Shown: piece by piece, positions 48,869-56,501 of the stretch
How the letters are laid out: every line of letters begins with the position of its first letter
Numbering within the stretch: the first letter of the stretch is position 1
Assembly (NCBI GenBank): GCA_050250815.1
Contig: JBFWNY010000011.1
Location: 32,349 to 96,348 of the forward strand
Source: JAEUMD01 sp050250815
Lineage (GTDB): Bacteria > Pseudomonadota > Alphaproteobacteria > Rhizobiales > Hyphomicrobiaceae
DNA length: 64,000 nucleotides
Reading direction: 5' to 3'
Made by a program: the position numbers and the translations under genes
The notes under the pieces: model-generated
The model's database searches: none
The model's input: the letters and a program-made list of their open reading frames with translations, nothing else
Told to the model about the DNA's origin: nothing

Positions 48869-49038
48869 GCGGTGCCTGGAGTCGCCAAGGCACTCGACGC
48901 TCGGTTGCCTAAGCCCGGCGGCCTTCTGGTCTTGACACTCCACATGCAGGAAAGGCGATCGACAACTTTCCCGCTTGACGCCGGTCACGTTGCTCGTAGG
49001 ATGGCAACCATCTTATCATATTGAAAACTGTCTAATCA

Positions 49039-50481
49039 GTGCAAACCGAGCATACCGTAGTCCTTGTCTCCTGCGACACCAAGCTGGTGAGCGCGGCCAA
49101 GAAGGCACTGAATGACGATCCCGACTACCGGCTGATCATCTGCGCGCGCGAGGTGGAGGCGAGGGCGCGCATCGATGAAGTCCACGCGCATCTCATCATC
49201 TGCGATTGCGACCTGATCGATACCGCAGACGACAATGTGCTGACGGGGGCCCGGATCACTCACCCGGGCGCCGCGCGCATCGTGATCGGTTCGCCGACCG
49301 AGCAGAAGAAGCTGGCCGACATTGCAAAACGGGCCGCTGTGTATCTTTACGCACTGAAGCCTATTCCGATTGACCTGATGCGCCTGATGACGAAGCGCTC
49401 GTTGGAGCTGGCGGAACTCTCCCGCCGCCACCGGCTCGTGTCGCGGGAGCTCAAGATCTCGATGGACGATGGGATCTTCGATGAGACCAAGGCGCTGTCC
49501 GTCAAGGGCGGCTGGTCGCAGTTCGAGCGCCTCGTCTATGTCAGCGCCAAGATGGACGAACTCTGCCGGGAAGCAAAGCAGGCGGCAAAGACTGAGCTGC
49601 CGGTGCTGATCGAAGGCGAGACGGGGACCGGAAAGGAGCTGCTGGCTCGCGCGATCCACTACAATTCAAGTCGCATGAACTCGCCCATGCACGTGCAGAA
49701 CTGCGGCGGCATGCCCGACGAAACGCTTCACTCCGAGCTGTTCGGCCACAAGCGCGGCGCGTTCACCGGCGCCATCGCCAGCCGACTGGGGCTGTTTCGC
49801 GCTGCCGACGGCGGAACCGTGTTCCTCGATGAGATCTCTGACGTGTCGCCGAGCTTCCAGGTGAGCCTGCTCCGCTTTCTGCAGGAAGGCGAAGTCAAAC
49901 CACTTGGTTCCGACCAAGTCGAACATGCCAACGTGCGAATTATTGCGGCCAGCAACAAGCCGCTGCAGGAGCTGGTGGCGAGCGGCAAGTTCCGGCGGGA
50001 CCTCTACTATCGGTTGCGCGGCTTCGAACTCGCCATTCCGCCACTGAGGGAGCGGCCGGAGGACATTCCCCCCCTGGCCCAGTTCTTCATCGAGAAGCAT
50101 GCTGGCGTTGTGGGGCGCCGAGTCGTCGGCATCACCCAGGATGCGATTGCCAAGCTTGAGGCGTATCATTTTCCGGGGAATGTTCGGGAGCTCGAGTCGG
50201 AGATCCGCCGGATGGTTGCCGTCGCCGAAACCGGCGGCTACGTCTCGGCACGCCATCTGTCACAGGTCTTCGATGAAGTCCGGCCCATCTCCAACGAGGT
50301 TTCGTCCTTCGCCAAACCGGGACAGAGCTTGAAGTCGATCGTCGAGGCCCTGGAGAAACAGGTTGTTCAGTCCGCGCTCCAGCGTCATCATTGGAACCAG
50401 AGCAAGGCTGCCCAGGAACTCGGACTCTCGCGCGTCGGCCTTGCCAACAAGATCAAGCGCTACGAGTTGAACGGGGCTTGA
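49039..50481 (+). CDS. Sigma-54-dependent response regulator, HoxA/HupR-like
   Basis: A 480-residue NtrC-type activator. The receiver domain (about 5-120) has acidic residues in ICDCDLID and the conserved lysine in LKPIP. The AAA+ domain (about 165-400) has GETGTGKE (Walker A), the sigma-54 contact loop GAFTGA and the Walker B TVFLDEIS. The C-terminal Fis-type helix-turn-helix is in NQSKAAQELGLSRVGLANKIKRYEL. GTG at 49039 is the first possible start after an in-frame stop. It has no obvious ribosome site. The overall layout and location next to [NiFe]-hydrogenase genes match HoxA/HupR, which activate hydrogenase operons. No partner kinase gene is seen in the window. Confidence 0.9.
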   Translation: MQTEHTVVLVSCDTKLVSAAKKALNDDPDYRLIICAREVEARARIDEVHAHLIICDCDLIDTADDNVLTGARITHPGAARIVIGSPTEQKKLADIAKRAAVYLYALKPIPIDLMRLMTKRSLELAELSRRHRLVSRELKISMDDGIFDETKALSVKGGWSQFERLVYVSAKMDELCREAKQAAKTELPVLIEGETGTGKELLARAIHYNSSRMNSPMHVQNCGGMPDETLHSELFGHKRGAFTGAIASRLGLFRAADGGTVFLDEISDVSPSFQVSLLRFLQEGEVKPLGSDQVEHANVRIIAASNKPLQELVASGKFRRDLYYRLRGFELAIPPLRERPEDIPPLAQFFIEKHAGVVGRRVVGITQDAIAKLEAYHFPGNVRELESEIRRMVAVAETGGYVSARHLSQVFDEVRPISNEVSSFAKPGQSLKSIVEALEKQVVQSALQRHHWNQSKAAQELGLSRVGLANKIKRYELNGA

Positions 50482-50502
50482 TGGAAGTTCGGGGACCGCT
50501 GG

Positions 50503-50724
50503 ATGCCCGAAGACGACGGCCGTATCATCAAGTTTCCCCAATCTCGGGTGCCCGGCGCAAACAAGACCCGGGCCATCAACGAACTTGGCATGACCGAGCG
50601 CGCTCGGGCCTTGGACCCGAGCGGACGTGGCTCGCATGGTCACTGGTGCAGCCGCTGCCGCGGCATCTGGTATGGCCGCCCCGGAGAGGTCGAATGCCCG
50701 GTTTGCGGCAACCGTCACGGCTGA
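50503..50724 (+). CDS. Small zinc-ribbon protein in hydrogenase locus
   Basis: A 73-residue protein, 21 bases after the sigma-54 activator and likely co-transcribed with it. The C-terminal half has four cysteines, HWCSRCRGIWYG and ECPVCGNRHG, as C49-x2-C52-x12-C65-x2-C68, a rubredoxin/zinc-ribbon spacing. This resembles the zinc finger of HypA, but the HypA N-terminal Met-His-Glu nickel site is absent. The N-terminal 45 residues are basic and polar. Function unknown; metal handling or a protein-protein contact during hydrogenase assembly is a guess. Confidence 0.7.
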   Translation: MPEDDGRIIKFPQSRVPGANKTRAINELGMTERARALDPSGRGSHGHWCSRCRGIWYGRPGEVECPVCGNRHG

Positions 50725-50730
50725 TCTTGT

Positions 50731-50770
50731 GCAAACTTAATTTGCGACCCAGCAAGTAAACTTTATTTGC
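50731..50770. promoter_or_regulatory. Two palindromic upstream sites, GCAAA-N5-TTTGC type
   Basis: GCAAACTTAATTTGC (50731-50745) is a perfect 5-bp-arm palindrome and GTAAACTTTATTTGC (50756-50770) is a close copy with one arm mismatch, 25 bases centre to centre. They sit about 75-115 bases before the -24 element at 50845, where sigma-54 activators usually bind. The same motif recurs at 55133. Confidence 0.65.
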
Positions 50771-50843
50771 ATCGGGACCTGATTTTGCGCGACCATAAGA
50801 CTTAGGCCATTGAAATATATAGCTTGTTTTCATTGCGCCAAAT

Positions 50844-50859
50844 TGGCACATCAATTGCT
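50844..50859 (+). promoter_or_regulatory. Sigma-54 (-24/-12) promoter of hhyS
   Basis: TGGCACATCAATTGCT matches the consensus TGGCAC-N5-TTGCW with the invariant GG (50845-50846) and GC (50857-50858) at the exact 12-base offset. Transcription would begin near 50870, giving a leader of roughly 75 bases before hhyS. Confidence 0.85.
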
Positions 50860-50943
50860 CTCCTGTCCGTCCAAGTCGCGCATCAAGCCGCGATGGTGTT
50901 CGAGGCCTGCCGGCGGACGGCGGGCTCAACAGGGAGACGAAGG

Positions 50944-51906
50944 ATGGCCAACCTGCTGTGGCTCCAGGGTGGAGCGTGTTCCGGCAATACGATGTCGTTC
51001 CTCAACGCCGAGGAGCCGAGTGCCTGCGATCTCGTTACCGACTTCGGCATAAACGTGCTGTGGCAGCCTTCGCTCGGTCTCGAACTCGGAGACAACGTCA
51101 AGGCTATCCTTGAGAAGTGCATTTCGGGGGAGATCCAGCTCGACATTTTCGTGTTCGAAGGCACCGTGATCAACGCGCCCAATGGCACCGGCGAATGGAA
51201 CCGCTTCTGCGGCCGGCCGATGAAGCAGTGGGTGAAGGAGCTTTCAAAGGCCGCACAGTTCGTCGTCGCCCTGGGTGATTGCGCGACGTGGGGTGGCATC
51301 CCCGCGACCGCACCCAATCCGTCGGAGAGCGAAGGCCTGCAGTTCCTCAAGCGAGCCAAGGGCGGCACACTCGGCGCTGGCTTCGTCTCCAAGGCCGGGC
51401 TCCCTGTCATCAACATTCCCGGCTGTCCCGCACACCCCGACTGGGTCACGCAAATCCTGGTTGGCGTCGCATCGGGACGCGCCGGCGACATTTCGCTGGA
51501 CGACTTCAATCGGCCAAAGACCTTCTTCTCGAGCTTCACGCAGACCGGTTGCACCCGGAACATGCACTTCGCCTACAAGGTTTCGACGACCGCATTCGGC
51601 CAGCGCAAGGGCTGCCTTTTCTATGACCTTGGCTGCCGCGGTCCGATGACCCACAGCCCGTGCAACCGGATCTTGTGGAACCGGCAATCCTCCAAGACGC
51701 GCGCCGGCATGCCGTGCCTGGGTTGCACCGAGCCCGAGTTCCCCTTCTTCGATCTCGCTCCGGGAACCGTCTTCAAGACCCAGACCGTCATGGGCGTTCC
51801 AAAGGACCTGCCGACGGGCGTCGACAAGACCGGTTACGTCAAGCTCACGGCCGCCGCCAAAGGCGCTGCACCGGCCTGGGCCGAAGAAGACATCTTCGTC
51901 GTCTGA
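50944..51906 (+). CDS. hhyS: [NiFe]-hydrogenase small subunit, group 1h-like
   Basis: A 320-residue electron-transfer subunit holding three Fe-S clusters. It starts MANLLWLQGGACSGNTMSF with no Tat signal, unlike membrane-bound group 1 small subunits. Further cluster ligands are visible in ALGDCATWGG, PGCPAHPDW, and the medial/distal region QTGCTRNMHF, KGCLFYDLGCRGP, SPCNRILWN and MPCLGCTEPEFP. At the position of the second proximal-cluster cysteine (CxxC) there is Asn15. In the known structure of a Ralstonia actinobacterial-type enzyme the proximal cluster has three Cys and one Asp, consistent with this group. The ATG at 50944 has GGAGACGAAGG upstream. Likely faces the cytoplasm. Confidence 0.93.
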   Translation: MANLLWLQGGACSGNTMSFLNAEEPSACDLVTDFGINVLWQPSLGLELGDNVKAILEKCISGEIQLDIFVFEGTVINAPNGTGEWNRFCGRPMKQWVKELSKAAQFVVALGDCATWGGIPATAPNPSESEGLQFLKRAKGGTLGAGFVSKAGLPVINIPGCPAHPDWVTQILVGVASGRAGDISLDDFNRPKTFFSSFTQTGCTRNMHFAYKVSTTAFGQRKGCLFYDLGCRGPMTHSPCNRILWNRQSSKTRAGMPCLGCTEPEFPFFDLAPGTVFKTQTVMGVPKDLPTGVDKTGYVKLTAAAKGAAPAWAEEDIFVV

Positions 51907-51936
51907 TCGACGAACACAAATTCCGGAGAAGAGAAA

Positions 51937-53532
51937 ATGTCTGCAGTACAAACGCTCGATATTTCGCCTGTCGGCCGCGTCGAAGGCGATCTTGACGTCC
52001 GCGTCGACATCCAGGACGGCGTTGTCGTCAACGCCTGGACACACGCTGAGCTGTTCCGCGGCTTCGAAGTGATCCTGAAGGACAAGGACCCGCAAGCGGG
52101 ACTTGTGGTAACGCCTCGTGCTTGCGGCATATGCGGCGCATCCCACCTCACGTGCGCGTCGTGGGCACTCGACACGGCATGGGGAACCACGGTTCCGCGC
52201 AACGCCATACTTGCGCGGAACCTCGGCCAGATCGTCGAGTCGATCCAGTCCCTGCCGCGGCACCACTACGGCCTGTTCATGATCGACTACACGAACAAGA
52301 ACTACTCACGCAGCCAGTTCTTCGAAGAGGCCGTAAAGCGCTACTCGCCATTCACCGGCAGCTCCTACGAAGCCGGCGTCACGATCTCCGGTCGTCCGGT
52401 CGAGATCTATGCCCTTCTGGGTGGTCAGTGGCCGCACTCGTCCTACATGGTGCCGGGCGGCGTCATGTGCGCTCCGACCCTGACCGACGTGACCCGTGCC
52501 TGGTCGATCCTGGAGCATTTCCGGCGCAACTGGGTCGAGCCACTGTGGTTCGGTTGCTCGATGGAGCGCTACGAGCAGATCCGCTCCTACGACGACTTCA
52601 TGGCGTGGCTGGACGAGAGGCCCGAACACGCCAACTCCGACCTCGGCCTGTACTGGCGCATGTCGAAGGATATCGGCCTCGACAAGTACGGCCGCGGTCA
52701 CGCGAAGTTCGTGACCTGGGGCTATCTTCCCCACGAAGACAAGTACAACAAGCCGACGATCAACGGCCGCAACGCCGCGCTCATCATGAAATCGGGCGTC
52801 TATGACGGCGCTACCGATACCCACAAGACGATGGACCAGATGTACGCGCGCGAGGACACGGCGCATGCTTGGTATGATGAGCCGGGTGAAGCGCATCCGT
52901 TCGACCGCACCACGAAGCCCGTCAGCAAGAACCCAATCGACGTCAACGGCAAGTACTCGTGGGCGACGGCGGTTCGGCATGCCGAGAATGGACGTCTCGA
53001 GGCCGGTCCGCTTGCCCGCCAGCTCGTGGCCGGTGGCTCGCATGGCGAGGCGTGGCAACACACCGACCCGTTGATCCTCGATATGTACCGGAAGATGGGC
53101 GGCCCCTCGATCATGCTTCGCCACTTCGCCCGTATGCACGAGCTCTGCAAACTTTACCGGGAAGCCGAGCGCATTCTGAGGGAGTTCAAGCTGGCCGACG
53201 AATGGTACATCAAGCCGACCGAGCAGGACGGCCGCGGCTGGGGCGCAACCGAGGCAATCCGTGGCGCACTGTGCCACTGGATCGAGGTGAAAGGCGGAAA
53301 GATCAAGAACTACCAGATCATCGCGCCGACAACCTGGAACGTTGGGCCCCGCGCGACCAATGGCGAACGCGGCCCGATCGAGGAGGCTCTCATCGGCACG
53401 CCGATCAAGGATGCCTCCGACCCTGTCGAAGTCGGGCATGTGTGCCGGTCGTATGACTCCTGCCTGGTCTGTACAGTTCATGCACACGACGCAAAGTCGG
53501 GTGAGGAGCTCGCCAGGTTCCGAACCGCCTGA
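51937..53532 (+). CDS. hhyL: [NiFe]-hydrogenase large subunit, group 1h-like
   Basis: A 531-residue catalytic subunit carrying the Ni-Fe(CN)2CO site. The L1 motif is TPRACGICGASH (Cys63, Cys66, His70) and the L2 motif is SYDSCLVCTVH (Cys509, Cys512, His515). After His515 a 16-residue tail would be cut by the maturation protease encoded at 54345. In L2 a serine replaces the proline of the usual DPCxxC. The N-terminal PVGRVEGDLDVRVDI replaces the common RIEGH. The gene has a strong GGAGAAGAG ribosome site and follows hhyS by 30 bases. Inferred role: oxidation of H2, probably at low concentration as in other group 1h enzymes. Confidence 0.94.
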   Translation: MSAVQTLDISPVGRVEGDLDVRVDIQDGVVVNAWTHAELFRGFEVILKDKDPQAGLVVTPRACGICGASHLTCASWALDTAWGTTVPRNAILARNLGQIVESIQSLPRHHYGLFMIDYTNKNYSRSQFFEEAVKRYSPFTGSSYEAGVTISGRPVEIYALLGGQWPHSSYMVPGGVMCAPTLTDVTRAWSILEHFRRNWVEPLWFGCSMERYEQIRSYDDFMAWLDERPEHANSDLGLYWRMSKDIGLDKYGRGHAKFVTWGYLPHEDKYNKPTINGRNAALIMKSGVYDGATDTHKTMDQMYAREDTAHAWYDEPGEAHPFDRTTKPVSKNPIDVNGKYSWATAVRHAENGRLEAGPLARQLVAGGSHGEAWQHTDPLILDMYRKMGGPSIMLRHFARMHELCKLYREAERILREFKLADEWYIKPTEQDGRGWGATEAIRGALCHWIEVKGGKIKNYQIIAPTTWNVGPRATNGERGPIEEALIGTPIKDASDPVEVGHVCRSYDSCLVCTVHAHDAKSGEELARFRTA

Positions 53533-53550
53533 TCGCAGCGAACACCTCAT

Positions 53551-53578
53551 GGTCTGCCGGCAGTAATGTCGGCAGACC
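53551..53578 (+). repeat. Stem-loop directly after hhyL
   Basis: GGTCTGCCG (53551-53559) and CGGCAGACC (53570-53578) are exact complements around a 10-base loop, 19 bases beyond the hhyL stop. No T-run follows, so it may protect the hhySL transcript 3' end or partly separate it from downstream genes. Confidence 0.6.
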
Positions 53579-53614
53579 TCTCAAGAAAAAAACAGCACAA
53601 CTGGGGAGGACGTC

Positions 53615-54001
53615 ATGGCGACGGCACCTGATGACGGGGCGCTGTCCAGCATCCGACAGAAATTCGTCGATCGCTACGGCGTTCCGCCCTCCAAAGCCGA
53701 CCACGCAACCCTTCTGAAGATGATCGAGGATCTGTTCAAAGAAGGACTTCAAACGCAGGTCGAACCATTTCCCGGCACGGACCGCGAATTCGCGACGATC
53801 CTTGATGAGTTGCGCCCGCTCAACGCGGACCAGTTGCGCGAAAAGCTCGTCGTCTCTGGCTGGCTGCTTGAGCCCTATGGCGAGGACAGGATGCGTTGCC
53901 AGGAGTGCATGTATTTCCTCGTGCACAAGCGATGGTGCGACTTGCCCGAGATTAGCTTGCCAGCCGAACCCGACTGGTGGTGTCGCCTGTGGAGGATTTG
54001 A
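53615..54001 (+). CDS. Four-cysteine protein A, possible Fe-S electron carrier
   Basis: A 128-residue protein without signal peptide. The N-terminal 85 residues are helical and acidic. The C-terminus has C95-x2-C98-x9-C108-x14-C123, embedded in CMYFLVHKRWCDLPE and EPDWWCRLWRI. Four cysteines with aromatic neighbours and a final W-C-x2-W suggest a single [4Fe-4S] cluster, somewhat like a high-potential iron-sulfur protein, though not an exact match to that signature. It is a paralogue of the next gene. In Mycobacterium smegmatis a putative iron-sulfur protein gene (hhyE) next to hhyL is reported to matter for hydrogen oxidation; this could be a counterpart. GGGGAGG precedes the ATG. Confidence 0.75.
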   Translation: MATAPDDGALSSIRQKFVDRYGVPPSKADHATLLKMIEDLFKEGLQTQVEPFPGTDREFATILDELRPLNADQLREKLVVSGWLLEPYGEDRMRCQECMYFLVHKRWCDLPEISLPAEPDWWCRLWRI

Positions 54002-54012
54002 GGACTTAGACA

Positions 54013-54345
54013 ATGGCACAGCAAGCAAGCAGTGCGGAAGATGATGCCTTGCGAGCGAGGATCGCTGAAAAACTTGCCGGCGGCTTAAAGACCGAAGTGT
54101 TCCCAAGGGCCGAAACATCGGAAATGGTCAATGAGATCGTTGGCCGCTTAAGGCACGATGCCGCCGAAAGTCTCGACGGAAAGCTGTCCATCGGCGGCTT
54201 TACCGATCACACAATCTCGGCGGGCGGCCTGGAGCAGCCCTGCGAGACCTGCATGTACTATCTGATCCACCGCAAATTCTGCAACCTGCCCGAATTGATG
54301 CTTCCGGTGGAACCGGGATGGTCGTGTCGATTGTGGCGGATCTGA
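54013..54345 (+). CDS. Four-cysteine protein B, paralogue of A
   Basis: A 110-residue protein beginning 11 bases after its paralogue. The cysteine spacing is identical: C77-x2-C80-x9-C90-x14-C105, with CMYYLIHRKFCNLPE and EPGWSCRLWRI. The N-terminal part differs from protein A. Conservation is confined to the cysteine-rich C-terminus, implying that the cluster domain is the shared function. The stop codon overlaps the start of the maturation protease (TGATG). Confidence 0.75.
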   Translation: MAQQASSAEDDALRARIAEKLAGGLKTEVFPRAETSEMVNEIVGRLRHDAAESLDGKLSIGGFTDHTISAGGLEQPCETCMYYLIHRKFCNLPELMLPVEPGWSCRLWRI

Positions 54346-54824
54346 TGCTTGCTGTCATTGGCTGCGGGAACCCGAACAGAACCGACGATGGTGTCGGACC
54401 GGAAGTGATTGCGCGGCTTCGACAACGGCCATTGCCCGAAGATGTCGCCGTGTACGACGCGGGAACCGACGGCATGGCCGTGCTCTACCGGGCTCGCGGT
54501 CTTTCAAAACTCATCCTTGTTGACGCCAAGTCGCCCGAAGACAGCCCAGGCGCCATCTTCGAAGTGCCCGGGGAGCTGCTGGAAGCCCCGCACACACCAA
54601 GCCTCAACCTTCACGACTTTCGCTGGGACAACGCGCTTCATGCCGCGCGGCAGATCTACGGCCAGGAATTTCCCGGCGACGTCGTCGTCCTGCTAATCGA
54701 AGCCCAATCGCTGGAACTCGGCCTGGGCTTGACGCCGCCTGTCGCCAAAGCGGCCGATACCGCCGCCCGTCGGATCGAACAATTGGCGATTGAGTTTGCG
54801 AAAAACACGGATGCGAAGCGATGA
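54345..54824 (+). CDS. [NiFe]-hydrogenase maturation endopeptidase (HyaD/HupD family)
   Basis: A 159-residue nickel-dependent protease that removes the C-terminal tail of the large subunit once nickel is inserted. It begins MLAVIGCGNPNRTDDGVGPEV, and the likely nickel ligands are Asp15, Asp38 (DAGTDGM) and His90 (NLHDF). Its likely substrate is the HhyL precursor cut after the L2 motif. It overlaps the gene before it by 1 base and the next by 4. Confidence 0.92.
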   Translation: MLAVIGCGNPNRTDDGVGPEVIARLRQRPLPEDVAVYDAGTDGMAVLYRARGLSKLILVDAKSPEDSPGAIFEVPGELLEAPHTPSLNLHDFRWDNALHAARQIYGQEFPGDVVVLLIEAQSLELGLGLTPPVAKAADTAARRIEQLAIEFAKNTDAKR

Positions 54825-55129
54825 GCGAGTCGGTGTCGATCGCACGCGGCAGCGTTTACCTGACCGCCCATACGTACGCCAAATACTTTGCAGGCCTCGA
54901 TGCCGTTGCGTTGCTGGTCCGCGACGACGAATTGCACGTCCTTCCGATCATGCACATGGCCGCCGGTGGTGCGCTCTTGAAAATCCGAAACTCCGCCGGC
55001 GATCGCGTCGTTTGCGCGCCCGATCTTTTCGCAATGCATGGGTTGGAAAACTGGAACGCAGAAAAGGTTCCGGCGCGGTGGTCGAGCGAGCATGCGGCCC
55101 TCATCGTGCCAATTTCCAAGCAAGCCTGA
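54821..55129 (+). CDS. Conserved small protein of hydrogenase locus, unknown function
   Basis: A 102-residue protein in a 4-base ATGA overlap with the protease gene. It contains YAKYFAGLDAVALLVRDDELHVLPIMHMAAGGALLKIRN, a beta-rich stretch with two histidines and two methionines close together. It has no signal peptide or membrane segment. I do not recognise the family; tight coupling to the protease suggests a role in maturation or assembly. Confidence 0.65.
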   Translation: MSESVSIARGSVYLTAHTYAKYFAGLDAVALLVRDDELHVLPIMHMAAGGALLKIRNSAGDRVVCAPDLFAMHGLENWNAEKVPARWSSEHAALIVPISKQA

Positions 55130-55132
55130 AAT

Positions 55133-55147
55133 GCAAACTATCTTTGC
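55133..55147. promoter_or_regulatory. Third GCAAA-N5-TTTGC palindrome
   Basis: GCAAACTATCTTTGC, flanked by T and A so the full symmetry is TGCAAA-N5-TTTGCA. It lies just after the small-protein gene and about 107 bases before the TPR gene, in a 124-base AT-rich gap. No clear -24/-12 element follows, so it may serve a different promoter type or act on this gap in another way. Confidence 0.6.
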
Positions 55148-55253
55148 ATATTGAAATTTTAGTAGACAATTGCCCCGTTGGCTGTAACCTCCTGCCAACG
55201 ACAAAAAATGACACAAGCGAGCAGCCTCGAAGCTGCGCTGCGAGGAACGCCTG

Positions 55254-56252
55254 ATGGTTGGACAGAGTCGGTCGGAAGCTCAGCTTTCGGCAGCCTTGAA
55301 GGCTGTCGAATCCGAAGCTGCAAGCGTACTTGAGAAGGCTGAGATGCTCATGGAAATCGCCATGGGTCTCCAGCAGAAGCCCAAGGACGTCGGCGATCTG
55401 GATGCAGCCGTCACGCTCTACCGCAAGGCGCTCGACCTGACCGCCACTCAGTCGCCGCTGCTATCGGCGCGCATTACAGCGCGCATGGGAACAGCGCTGA
55501 TGGCCACCCCTTCCAACTCTGCCGCACCGCTCGAACAGGCCAAGTCCGCATTCGAAGATGCGCTGCGCACGCTCAATGCCGACGGCACGCGCGAAGAGAT
55601 CGCCGAAGCCGAAATGAATCTCGGTCTCGTCCTGCAATCGCTCGCCGGCGTTCACAAGGCCCGCATTCAGGACGCCATAGCGGCCTATCAGCGGGCGCTG
55701 AGGACATTCGACAAGCTCAAGCACCCGCAAGAGTTCGCAATCCTCCAGAACAACCTCGCCACCGCCTTTCTTTCGATCCCCTTCACCGACGAGCGCTCCG
55801 CGATGCGGGAAGCACTGGCGGTACAGGCGTTCCGTGAGGGCTTGTCGGTTGTCACGCTCGTCGACCACCCGACCGAATACGCGATGCTGCAAAACAACTT
55901 GGGCAATGCCCTGCAGTACGCTTCCTCGACTCATCCCGTTGAGAACGGCTTTCGGGCACTGGAGGCCTACGAAGAGGCGCTCAAGGTTCGCAACGCGCGC
56001 AACACACCGGCCGAGTTCGCCAACACCATCGCCAACATGGCGAACTGCCTTTCGAACCTGCCCGACGACCCGGCAAACCCCGACGCGGGCAACGCAGTCA
56101 ATACCGCGCGCGCCCTCGCCCTCTACGAAGAGGCGCACGCTCTTTTCGAACGCCTGCAGGAGCACGAAAAGGCGACGCTCACAGCATCAGCGATCGATGA
56201 TCTGCGCGGCGCGCTGGCACACCCGGCGCGGTCCGCATCAAGCATGCACTGA
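55254..56252 (+). CDS. Tetratricopeptide-repeat protein of hydrogenase locus
   Basis: A 332-residue all-helical protein with TPR-like units, visible as AVTLYRKALDLTATQSP, AIAAYQRALRTFDKLKHPQEFAILQNNLATAFL, MLQNNLGNALQYA and ALEAYEEALKVRN. No signal or membrane segment. TPR proteins act as scaffolds; TPR genes have been noted in high-affinity hydrogenase clusters of actinobacteria. GAGGAA precedes the ATG. Starts a probable second transcription unit. Confidence 0.8.
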   Translation: MVGQSRSEAQLSAALKAVESEAASVLEKAEMLMEIAMGLQQKPKDVGDLDAAVTLYRKALDLTATQSPLLSARITARMGTALMATPSNSAAPLEQAKSAFEDALRTLNADGTREEIAEAEMNLGLVLQSLAGVHKARIQDAIAAYQRALRTFDKLKHPQEFAILQNNLATAFLSIPFTDERSAMREALAVQAFREGLSVVTLVDHPTEYAMLQNNLGNALQYASSTHPVENGFRALEAYEEALKVRNARNTPAEFANTIANMANCLSNLPDDPANPDAGNAVNTARALALYEEAHALFERLQEHEKATLTASAIDDLRGALAHPARSASSMH

Positions 56253-56293
56253 TCCTTTGGAACACGACATCGAAGATGGACACGGAGAGAGAC

Positions 56294-56491
56294 ATGGACC
56301 CACTGATGCTGGCCCTTTCCTTGGTTGCGGGCCTTGCAACGTCGATCGGCTTTGGTGCCCTTGCGGGCCTGAAGGTTGGCGGAGAAGCCCTGGGCGCCGA
56401 ATTGGCGACGTACATGGGCGGCCTCTACGGCGTCACGGCTGGAACGCTGACAACAATCGTCGGCATCGTCGTTCTGACATTGCTGCGCTGA
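56294..56491 (+). CDS. Small membrane protein 1 of hydrogenase locus
   Basis: A 65-residue protein with two hydrophobic segments (about residues 5-25 and 43-63), joined by a short Gly-rich loop with one acidic pair. GGAGAGA sits before the ATG at 56294; an ATG at 56276 is in frame but poorly placed. No family recognised. Being next to another tiny membrane protein and a Rieske protein suggests a membrane anchor for the electron-transfer chain. Confidence 0.65.
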   Translation: MDPLMLALSLVAGLATSIGFGALAGLKVGGEALGAELATYMGGLYGVTAGTLTTIVGIVVLTLLR

Positions 56492-56501
56492 GGGGAACGG
56501 C

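Noticed and set aside
55175..55192. TTGGCTGTAACCTCCTGC as a second sigma-54 promoter before the TPR gene
   Set aside because: GG to GC offset is 14 bases rather than 12, which sigma-54 does not tolerate well.
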